Assembly: GCA_022560025.1 (NCBI GenBank)
Contig: JAFISE010000003.1
Location: 375,262-439,261, forward strand
Length of the DNA stretch: 64,000 nt
Reading direction: 5' to 3'
Source: Stagonosporopsis chrysanthemi
Lineage: Eukaryota > Ascomycota > Dothideomycetes > Pleosporales > Didymellaceae
Shown: piece after piece, positions 54,820 to 64,000 of the stretch
How the letters are laid out: every line of letters begins with the position of its first letter
Numbering within the stretch: the stretch's first letter is position 1
Notes under the pieces: model-generated
What the model saw: the letters and a program-made list of their open reading frames with translations, nothing else
Told to the model about the DNA's origin: nothing
The model's database searches: none
Made by a program: the position numbers and the translations under genes

Positions 54820-57800
54820 ATGGCTGACCCTGCATCCATTCTTGGTACGGCGGTCGGGGTTACATCTTTAGGCATACAAGCATGTCAGGCGCTTAGCCAA
54901 TACTACACTCACTTCCGGACTTTCGACGATGAAATTAGTGCGATCGTCAACCGCTTGGACGGACTCAGTCGGAGCTTGGAAGTGCTTGAATGGTTACGAC
55001 CAAAGGTCGAAGATTATGGCGGTCCAGTATCAGGTCAACTTCAACAAGCCGTCGAAGCGTGTACCTCTGGGCTCTCGGACTTGCAGAAAATGGCGGCAAA
55101 ATGTGGGGGTTTGGCTGTGCCTGCGACTTTTCAGGACAGGAAACATATCTTCAAGAAGCGGTTGTTATGGCCATTCAGACAGGAGACGGTTGCAGGTATG
55201 GTAAGCATACTGGATGGGTTGCAGGCTAATGTGCAGCTTGCTGTACAGCTTCTCGACATGTAAGAATCTTATAACGACCGTATCTTCCGTAGATTCATGT
55301 GCTCACTGAGATAATAGCGAGACGGGACATCGATCTCACCGGTCGCTGGAAAACAGTAGCAATACGCTTGTTGCCAAAATCGAGCACGTTCAGATGGGCC
55401 AGGTTCGAGCATTAGCGGCCATTCAGCAAGGTTTCGTTGACCTACATCAAGGCCGGCTAGGATCCCAAACAGCCACAACACTTCTGGACGACTCTGAGCA
55501 GCTCGCTTCTCAAATTGCAAATGTAGGAAAGAAGGTAGACATGTTGCTAGCCATCCGCAGCGACGATCAAGCACAGATCTACACGCCAAACCACACTGTG
55601 CAAAAGTCGAACCCATCATCTCGTTGCACCTGCCGCCGGAAAGGATACACACAACGTTTATGGGTAGGTTTTGGTGGTCTCTTCGACGTGCAAGTAACGA
55701 AAGAGACAGAACACCGCCCATCTTGTGAATTCTCTCGATATAGCGGTAGCACCTTTGTGTGTCAGGCTGACTACAGGCTATTGAAGCGATTGTTGAATAT
55801 CGAGATAAAAGCGGGTATATCCTTCACGCAAGCGTCGGGGTCTTACAGCATACAGCCGACGTTGACTGTCAGACCCATCTTGTCCAAAGACTCTCCAGCC
55901 TTTAAACCCATCTGTTCCTTCAGTAAACGATTGGACTGTGGATGTTTTTATGGTTATAAGATCGACAGTGATTGTTGTGCAACTACCCTCGGTTCACCTT
56001 CAGAGCTTCAGGCAATACTGGACGATATCATCCAAAGTTTCCACGATGGGCTTGCCTCTTCTTATGCTATGACGGAGGAAGGAAAATCTGTTCTTGATGT
56101 GAGTATCCTTGTAAGCCTGCAGCACAACTCCGAGTAGCTCATTTGTCAAAGCTCGCCTACGACCTCGCATTGCATATGATCGCCGCAGGTCACTTGGATG
56201 GTCAGACGGCCGTGGAAATTCTTGATGAATTTGTCAACCGGGGTCAATTCCGGCGACATAGGTAACTCCCCTTACACCTCGAAAGTTAAGGCTGACACCT
56301 AGTTAGCGTCTCAGCCCATGTAGACTTCCGATTCGTGACAGCATTTTCCTATGGCGAGGGATTTGCAAGACTCGAACATGCGTTTCCTGTATACTCTCAT
56401 CGTCTCTCGATCGCGGACGATTGGGTCGACCATGGCTGGAACGAGGTCGACGTGACCTCGGCGTTCAAGTACCAACTTCTTTGCTCTGAGGAGAACTCTG
56501 CCAGTATGCCTACCAACGACGTTGCTTCTTCTGGTTCTAATTAGTGTGTTCAGAATATGATCATGAATGTACGCTGATAGCGGCATTGCACCGAAGGTCC
56601 GAGAGTGCGCTGTACGAAGCCATTTCCGTGCACAATCGTGGGCTGTGCGAACCAGGTGCAACATGCACGAATAGCTTCAAAGTTCTGGTGGCTGCTCGGC
56701 ATTGGCTGGATGGGCTCAAAGCCCTCCTTTGCGCCCCATTCTTCCATGCTCGAGGACCGCTGGGTGGAATTTCTGGTCTGACTGATATTAAACTCATCGC
56801 TCGCATAGCAGTTAGAGAAACCAAGACAGAGTTTCTGCAAATCCTGGGCCAGGCAAGCCACATGGTTTATTGGGACGCCTCCGATTCAATATGCATGTCT
56901 TTGGGCCATGGATGGAACCTGGAGTCCTTGAACGAATTCGTTTGTGACATGTACGAGCGAGTCGATCTCAGGACGTTGACAACGGCCTTGGATTTGCTGA
57001 TCCCCGATGAATTTTCGATATTCCCCTCGCTCTTTTATGCTCCGTGGCTAAATGCATATAGCATGCGGTTACTCTTGGAGGCTGGATTCGCGTACGTTGA
57101 TAAGCCTGCGCGCATCTGGCGTGAATGGGGTACGCATCACGTCGGCACGCCCATGTGGTTGCATGTCTTCATGCATATTACCTACGACCACAATCTTGAC
57201 GTGGACCTACTGGAGCTTATGGTCGATCATGGAGCAAGATTGGACTGGCAACATCCCAACTTACTTACTACACCAGCACATTTGATTGGTTTGGGTTCGG
57301 CGGCTTTGGTTTCCAGCATTCACTCCGGTAGTGACGCGTCAAGCTCAGTTGTTGGCCAAGCCCTCTCATCTAAGCATCTCGATCGTTGTACATGCGCTTG
57401 CTCCACGAATGGCTGCTTCGCGATAGGATGCGCAGGCTCATCCTTAACGAAATCGAGCACATCTATCACTTACAGGAAGTCTTCACGGCAGCTTATGGCA
57501 ATATGCGATGTGGTACAAGCAGATTCAAGTACGCGAGACCAGTTCGCACTCGCCGTCCTTCGTGTGCTCACCTTCACCGAGCTCGAGCTTACGCACACCT
57601 GCTGCAGAAGATTTGTTGGCCGATCAGATGCTTGGCTGTATGGCATCCACGTTTTGGAACAAGACCCAGAGGACCTCAAAGCTGTCCGTTACAGCGAGGG
57701 CAAGGACCTCGAAGCTCTCGAAGGCTTGATGACCGAGGTGGAACACGCGTGGGCTGGATTCTCTGGAACGCTTCTGGCCTTTCTTCGGCTAGTCTGGGTA

Positions 57801-58190
57801 CCTATTATGAGGAACAGGTACCACGAACTTTCGGCCGAATCAGCTAGTCATTTCGCCCAACGCATGTGCGAGGCTGGTGTGAAACTGGAACTAGTCGGCA
57901 GCACTACCTCGACTGTTGAGACTGACGACGATGACTCGGAATGCGGGTCAGAAATTGACACTCCGTGGGATGAGAAAAGATGTTGGGAGAAGATTGAATC
58001 ACTTCTGGACCTGATCGAGATGGGAGATCTTGACTACGGTACCAGCGAGGAGCCGACATCGCTGGCCGAGAATTGTGTGAGCTTCACGCAGAATACTCCT
58101 TCGACTCAACACGGATTCGGACTTCTTCAAAACAGACACACATCCGCTAACAACGAGCAACAGAGTGCGAAGAGGCGGCAAAGCATATAG
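54820..58190 (+). CDS. HeLo-like N-domain protein with ankyrin-type C-terminal region
   Basis: Five exons (54820-55259, 55318-56098, 56152-56261, 56307-56503, 56545-58190) encode 1057 residues with consistent phases. Residues 1-150 begin MADPASILGTAVGVTSLGIQ, the hydrophobic-then-helical start of the fungal HeLo-like (PigL_N) domain found at the front of many NLR-type and ankyrin proteins. A Cys pair (CTC) follows near 250, then a beta-rich stretch (WVGFGGLFDVQV). The C-terminal half has helical pairs ending in MRLLLEAGF and DLLELMVDHGARLDW, like divergent ankyrin units, then a Cys motif RCTCACSTNGC. I see no NACHT or P-loop. Relatives take part in fungal nonself-induced cell death, but a role here is only inferred. 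One exon acceptor (56306) was chosen over an upstream AG that would create a stop. Confidence 0.75.
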
Positions 58191-58368
58191 CGTAACAATC
58201 CCGATGTCGAAGGTATGACACAAAAGGCCCATTCCCGTACTTTCTGAACTGGATCGACTCCACCGTACCAAACGTATTATCATGAACCTCTTATTCTGAC
58301 TCGCGTGTACAAACGCAAAAGTACAAACACCCTCGACACTACACTCGATCCCCAGAACATTCACCCCC

Positions 58369-58605
58369 TTAACCCCCTCCACTCAAGCAAAAACACGCAA
58401 ACCTCCCGAACCCATAAGTTTTCCGTTTCTTGCCTCTTTCAATCCGCGCTTGTCTTGCCGGGTCATTCGTCTTCGCTTGCTCATCAAGGTGTTTAAGGTG
58501 CTGGACCATGTCCTGAGATTCTGCTTGACCAGAATGCGCATGTGGTGGTGACGCGATGGCGTGGGAAGGGCGGGTTGGCGGGTTGTCTGAATTTGAGTGC
58601 GTCAT
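58369..58605 (-). CDS. Possible small protein with Cys-rich basic C-terminus
   Basis: 78 residues from ATG 58605: a polar His/Ser/Pro-rich first half (MTHSNSDNPPTRPSHAIASP), then a helix of charged residues (LKHLDEQAKTND) and a basic tail KKRKTYGFGRFACFCLSGGG. The FACFCL end resembles small fungal proteins with palmitoylated C-termini, but I do not recognise it. Composition is protein-like, which a random ORF of this length need not be. Low confidence. Confidence 0.35.
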   Translation of the reverse strand: MTHSNSDNPPTRPSHAIASPPHAHSGQAESQDMVQHLKHLDEQAKTNDPARQARIERGKKRKTYGFGRFACFCLSGGG

Positions 58606-59101
58606 AGTGCACGTTGGTTGGATGCCTTTAGGAGACAGACACGATGGGAATTCTGATTGAAATTTTGTACGCTCGTATAACGTAGGACTCAATCGTGCTT
58701 CCAATATCTAGCATATCTCCTACCCTTTGTTATACACCGCCTCTGACACCCGCATCGCCACATTCCCCTTCCTCCTGCAGTGCAAGCAGTGCCCACCCAG
58801 CCACATCTCAACCCCCGATATATATCTCAAGGCACGGCCATATCACCCTATTCCCGTGTCGATCACCCTGGGTCGAGGCTTAGTGGCGGACGGGCGGTCC
58901 GAAAGGGCTCATAAGGCCTCCCATCATGTGGTCTTCGCGAGGCTTGTCCGGGCTTTGCTTTGCTTGAGATACAACCTATGAGGCAAACCGTATCGATGTT
59001 TGCAGGGCTGAGCGGATGGCGCAAATGGAGGATGGATTTGTTGAGATGATTGGACGGTTGCTATCGCAAAGGCGTACTACATACGTGGAAGCTCCGCCTT
59101 G
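58606..59101. other. Intergenic spacer
   Basis: About 500 bp between the two small putative genes. I see no further gene. Confidence 0.45.
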
Positions 59102-59296
59102 CTAGGCTGCACCTGCGGTCGCAGCTATGATGCCGTTCATGCGGCTTCGCTTTCTCTTTTGTTCCTTCTTGCGGTGATGTCCGTTGTGTTGTTCGGCTGT
59201 GTGATGAGTGTATGGCTGGCTATGGGTGGTGTTATACGAATAGTGGCTGAGGTATTGCGGCTCTTCGTTGTGAATCTTTGAATTGCGTTGTCCCAT
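59102..59296 (-). CDS. Possible small N-myristoylated protein
   Basis: 64 residues from ATG 59296. The start MGQRNSK fits the N-myristoylation consensus (Gly2, Ser6, Lys7). The body is rich in His, Tyr, Ser and Thr. The end is basic (HHRKKEQKRKRSRMNG) followed by a hydrophobic Ala-rich tail IIAATAGAA. A membrane-edge protein is plausible. I know of no named homologue, and short Gly-start basic proteins of this build are common among fungal hypothetical genes. Confidence 0.4.
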   Translation of the reverse strand: MGQRNSKIHNEEPQYLSHYSYNTTHSQPYTHHTAEQHNGHHRKKEQKRKRSRMNGIIAATAGAA

Positions 59297-61589
59297 AATG
59301 ATCGATCTGTGGAGATGGGTCTTTTATAGACGAGGGCGGTTTTGTGTCAACAATGTGACTTGAGAAGGCTAGATGGATTATTCAATGGGACAAAGAGGCT
59401 CGGAAATGGTTTGAACTGGGAAGTGCTCTGAACTTGGATGTGTTGCAACTGTGAAGCATTTCTAGAATGCTATATACCTACAGCTCTGCTATCAAAGCCA
59501 CTCGAATTCGTCATTCTGAACGCCTTTGCGTAAACGACTGTGGTGTCTCAGGTGTTAGAGACGGGTTCCCGTATCGTCGACCGACCGTGTCAGCGGCACA
59601 GCCGCTAGATCTGCAGAGGCGCAGTTGATGCACTTTTAAGCCACGGTACCTGTTGACACATCTAGTACCGACATGATTATAGAACAAACATCGGAAGAGG
59701 GAGACGATCAGACAATATCCGGATCTTGAAAAAGGAACATTGCACTGGGTCAGAATGAGGCTGACGTCACGCTCGCTGGAGGGACATGAAGTAAGGTTGA
59801 CCACATCTGATCAGTTTCATCAAACTGCAAGGTCTGAACGAACGAATCATATCGTAAAGTCTCATAACCAGGCAGCTCCTGTAAATTGAGCTTGAATCTC
59901 CAAATCACAACATCGGGGCATAAAGCCAAGGTCAAAACTCAGCATACGCCCAGCCATCAATCTTACAGTACAGTCAACACCTGATTGCCAATAGCTGTCA
60001 TCTCCACAGACATCGCCAGAAAATCAAACACTGGATGCGCCACAGTCGAGATCGTGCATTTATACTCCTCTCCGCTTCGAAATCCTGGGCCTCAGTGGCA
60101 CATAATTTTCCGCCGGAGTATGGTCCGTTACCGGCTCCTGCATAACACTCGATCGCCCGCGTTGGTGCGGCGGGCAGCTCTCCACCTCGCACCAACGCTT
60201 TTCAATGACTCGGGAAGGCTATCGATAGCGCTTCATCAAACCTACCCAGTATAAACTCGGCTGATCTTGCAGTTGTTGGAGTATAATCCTGGCTGTCATC
60301 ATTACGCACGAGCATCAGCGGATCGCTCCGCGCACGTTTTGCAAACGACTCCCGGTTGTGATACTTATCCGTGGGCCCGCACGTTCTTAAGGCGGATGCG
60401 ATATAGGCCGATGTAATCAAACAAGAAGAATGGTTTGCTGAGGTGCAGCAACTGTGCTGCCCTGTGGCAGATTGCCGCGCCTCTCTGCCGCGTACCTGCG
60501 TTAGCATCCAACCACACTGCTGCATCTTTACCTCCGAACACACTAGAGGACAAACGCCCGCGTATCGCTGTTGGGCCGTGATAATAATAGGCGGGCCGTT
60601 CTAGCTTTCATTACAGAGCTTGAGCCCGAAAGCGAGGATATGTATTCTAGCGGCTCTTTTGGTGATTCAACGGATCCGTGGTCGATTCCCGATTGGCTTT
60701 CCTGTGGCGATGCAGCTGAAGAGACGCATTTATCGAGAAGATGAATGGGGCTACTTGATCGCTGCAGAGCCCAGGGGTACGTTGCATGCCGTCGTAGAGG
60801 CTGGGGTGGACCGGTGCTAAACAAGTGTATGGCAGCCAGCCACAGACGTTGTAATGATCGACCGGCCGATTGATGTGAGATGGAAACGGCTAAGCTCGGC
60901 CTGGGCGAGCGGACAGAAGACAGCGATCGAGCCATGGACACTACCTTGGGAAGGGATGCTTCAGTCGCACAGAACGCGGAGTGCCAAAAGACTCGAAACA
61001 GTGCAGATTGACGTAGAACGATGTGTCGCAAGCTGGGCAATGAATGCCGTTTTATATTGGTGTGCGCGCATCGTCCCTGCCTTTGGGACGAAAGTTGCGA
61101 AACACTGCTTCTTCTACAGATCCTCGACCTCTTGGCCAAGTAAGCGGGCGATGCATTAAGAAACGAAGGGCAAGAAACCAATGTCCTGCTCCTGAGACCA
61201 TTATGAAATATGAGACAGATCCAGCCCATGACAATGTATGTTGAGAAAAATCGTAATGAGGCCAAAGCCGACGCTGACCCATGTTGCTGCTCCTAGTGAA
61301 GCAACGCCTACGCCGTGCAAAAAAGAAAAAGAAATAGTACAACAGCCAGTATTAGTATTAGTGGCGTGAGCGCCAGCCAATCACCACAAAGGTGAATGGC
61401 CGACAAAGTAGTGGTATTGAACAGACGCAACAAAAAGGAAGATAAGACAATATGAATGCGTTACTTCTGCATAGGATAACAACGTCGCTCCGGAGGCTTC
61501 AGCCGGACGAAGATGCAGGAATAGTGAACCGATTGGACTCAGGCGCAAGCATTAAAATGGGTATTGCGCTTGCGTGTTGAATCCATCGT
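59297..61589. other. Gene-free spacer
   Basis: About 2.3 kb. A 240-codon minus-strand ORF at 60543-61265 has no ATG near its start and an Arg/Ser/Leu-rich non-natural composition, so it is not annotated. A CRE-like TGACGTCA sits at 59762-59769. Short AG/ATT repeats (ATTAGTATTAGT) lie near 61350. The last part is likely the 3' UTR of the homeobox gene. Confidence 0.45.
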
Positions 61590-64000
61590 CTACGATTTAA
61601 AGTCGCTAGCACTCTGGTTGGCGAAGATGTAGCTTTTAGGCTGGTCCATACGGCGAACAGTATTGCCATGCATGTCGGTGGTGCTCTGCGAAGGTGTGTA
61701 CTGGTGAACTAGAAACTCGGGCATTGAAGAGACAGGGGGCGCAAAAGGAACATTATGCGTAATACCCTGTAGGGACAAGTCGTTGTAACCAAAGTTGCCA
61801 TCGTAGGAATATTCAAGGTTGGCTTCATCAGTTGGGTTGTGAGCGGTGTCAGCCGGCAGCGAAGGTCGCCTGAAGTGTGAAGGCTTCGGTTGTGCTAGTG
61901 TGAGGTCTGTCGACGAATGGAACCCAGTCCGCATCTGTGGCGGCTGCATGTAGCCATTGCGAGGAAAATTCTGCTGAGTAGGAGGTGCTGATTGCGGAGG
62001 TGTGTCGCGATAGATGCTCTCGTTGGCAAGGCGCACCTGGTTGAGCCGCTGCAGATCCAATGGTGTTGATGGTGGTGAGCCACTCTTTATATTGACGTTT
62101 GTCGCAAATGGCTCAGCGGACCAGTTGGTGTTGAAACTCTCCGGACTACTATGCTCAGGCAGGCCATGATGTCTCACTGGGCCCTGAGGCTGCCAGTAGA
62201 AACCCATCTCCTGAGGAGTGAGGGGTGTAGGTGGTGCTAAGCTCCCGTTATTACCCATAGTCGTTGTACTGGAAGACGAGAACGTCCTCGCAAACTTTGG
62301 AGACGCAGCAGCCTCTGAGAAGCTGGAAACCAAGGGCGACGGCTGTGCAGAGCCTGGCCTTGACTTTTGCACACGACCACCAGCATTTGGAATACCTGTC
62401 GACCGAATCCTCCTAAGAGTGTGGTCAGGGTTGCCAGCCGGAGAGGGCATGCCAGGAGTGTAAGACGCGCTCCTCATCGCATTTGAGTTCAATGCAACAG
62501 GCCGCTTCTGCCTCCTTATGGCGATACTCGAGGTTTGAGTGAGCTGCTTGAAGTCGTCAGGTGTGCCGTTGCGGATCTGGATCGCGTCCATGTTGTTTGC
62601 AAGGTTACTAGTCGAAGAATTTCTTCGTCTGAATGCGTCCTCGCCAAACATTTGGGGCACTTCGAAATCAGATGCTGCTGCACTGTGCTTCCGTGCCAGG
62701 CCTTGTCCGGGAGAGGACAGAATGGCTTGAGATGAAGTGTTCATTTGTTGGTAGAAGTTGGGCTGCTGGAAAGAAGGAATGCTACCGTTCGGGTCCCAGA
62801 AGGGTATGGTATGCTCTGCGGGTGTGTTTTGATCGAAGTGGAATGTTGCTGCGAAATCACTGCCATCATTGGCCTGCTCCAACTGAGATTCTGACACAGG
62901 GTCCTCTTTCCAACCCGAGTACATGGATGTGATGGAGGCAACTGGCGGCGTGGGGCCATTCGAGGACTGCGGTGTTGCCGCGGATTGGTTGCCTGAGGAG
63001 TAAGGCGACTGTCCATTCGAGCCTGTGCCTGAGCTGTTCTGTGCATCGGCTGAACCAGACTGGTCATTTTGCGTGGCTGTCAAGGAGCTGTAGTCCAAGT
63101 TGCCAAAGTCAGCGAACCCGTTGAAGGTGTCCGGCGGCATTGTCTGCTCGTTGGATAGTGTTGTGGGCATGGAAAAGTCGATACCATTGGCATATGAACC
63201 ATTGTAAGTGAAAGGTTGTTCCTGGCTATTGCTGGGCATGTTCTGTTGCATGTAGCTTGGCCCAGCAGTCGCGGCCATCAGTGCTGAGTGCATCATCATC
63301 TGTGGAGGATAGGAGGTTGTGCGGTCAGCCTCCGAAATGGTCCGCAGGTTGTACTGGTGCATATCAAAAGGCTGTTGCAGCGAGGTCTGGGGGCCCAGTT
63401 CTAGGGCTGACGGCCCCTCCACACCTTGCACAGACAGGCTGGCGGGGCTGATGTCAGCAGTCACGGGACCATACTCCTGGGGCACGGCCATGTGAGACTG
63501 GTGTTGTGAGATTTGCTGGTGTTGCTGTTGCTGTTGCTGGTGCTGTTGTGGTTGTTGTTGTTGGTGGTGATGTTGTTGCTGCTGCTGTTGCTGCTGTTGC
63601 TGCTGTTGGTGGAGGTGCTGCTGCTGCTGCTGTTGATGGTGCTGATACATCTCAGCATGAGATGGAGGAACAAAGTGCTGCCCAGGCATGACGGGAACCT
63701 GCTGGCCGTACATGCCCATGCCAAGCTGCATGTTATACTGGTTGAGGGCCTTCTTGCGGTCCTGCTTCACTTTCGCTCGGCGGTTCTGGAACCAGTTCTG
63801 CGCAACGTTAGCCCAGGCAATGTCGCGCTACATTCGCAGACTGACGTTGATCTTGTCAAGGGGTACCCCTAGGCGATCGGCAAAGGCCTTCTTGACGCCA
63901 GTGGTAGGCTTGTGCTGCTGCTGGAAGTGCTGTTCGAGGATGTCGTGCTGGTCCTTGGTCAGACGTGGCTTCACGTCGCCGCCAGGCTTCGGACCGGCCG
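61590..64000 (-). CDS. Homeobox transcription factor (5' end outside window)
   Basis: Exons, complement of 63846 to beyond 64000 and 61590-63797, give at least 786 residues. The 48-nt intron (GTCAGT...GGCTAACGTTGCGCAG) splits the homeodomain just before NWFQNRRAK, so the full recognition helix is intact. The visible homeodomain reads KPRLTKDQHDILEQHF and VPLDKINNWFQNRRAKVKQD. The homeodomain begins before the window edge. After it come a His/Gln stretch (polyQ encoded by CAG/CAA at 63500-63660, about 35 Gln/His), then Asn/Ser/Pro-rich disordered sequence and a C-terminal end ANQSASDFKS. The build resembles fungal developmental homeobox factors. The target genes cannot be told. Confidence 0.9.

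Noticed and set aside
60655..60720. tRNA-like stretch (GGTCGATTCC)
   Set aside because: T-arm lacks the TTC start and no acceptor or anticodon stem can be drawn around it.
60543..61265. 240-codon minus-strand ORF
   Set aside because: The first codon is not ATG, the composition is Arg/Ser/Leu-rich with no motif, and it lies in a spacer; it looks like a random open frame.
1..64000. CRISPR arrays, operons, rRNA genes or intact transposons
   Set aside because: No regularly spaced repeats, no polycistronic layout, no rRNA or transposase-like sequence was seen; the DNA is eukaryotic.

Overview
This window reads as filamentous ascomycete nuclear DNA (Pezizomycotina, most likely Dothideomycetes). 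Genes carry short introns of about 45-130 nt with GTRNGT donors and CTNAC branch points. The families point the same way: RGS-LOV photoreceptor, AzgA purine permease, Pex20, Sld3, and a fungal HeLo-like N-terminal domain. Genes lie singly on both strands with no operon or biosynthetic cluster. Coding density is moderate, with several stretches of 1-3 kb in which I see no gene.

Layout. 1-6.8 kb: end of a fungal regulatory protein, a small I78-type inhibitor, then a divergent pair of Sas10/Utp3 (rRNA processing) and 3-ketodihydrosphingosine reductase. 7.4-8.8 kb: an F-box/LRR relic. 10-14.4 kb: a coiled-coil protein of unknown role and a Pex20 peroxin. 14.8-16.6 kb: an RtcB-family gene broken by two frameshifts and two stops. 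18-22.4 kb: a GPI-type Cu-only superoxide dismutase, a Tat-SF1/Cus2 splicing factor, a TLC membrane protein and a thioredoxin-fold AhpC/TSA-like protein. 24-29.5 kb: a methyltransferase-domain protein and an AzgA purine permease. 32.5-34.8 kb: an RGS-LOV protein whose LOV flavin contacts are largely replaced. 36-37.2 kb: the CK2 beta subunit.

37.9-38.2 kb is an assembly artefact: two long poly-G runs, ten Ns and a corrupted copy of neighbouring sequence. 38.2-45.5 kb is one giant low-complexity gene built of repeated acidic/Trp-Gly/poly-Lys modules. 47.6-54 kb holds a Ser-rich unknown protein and Sld3. 54.8-58.2 kb encodes a HeLo-like/ankyrin-type protein. 58.3-59.3 kb has two possible small proteins, one with a myristoylation motif. 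61.6-64 kb is a homeobox factor running off the window.

Most intact genes are core cell-biology genes that do not form one pathway. The observations most worth following are the flavin-contact-depleted RGS-LOV, the WG/poly-Lys repeat protein and the broken RtcB gene. All splice sites were read by eye. Family names come from recognised motifs, not from database searches.
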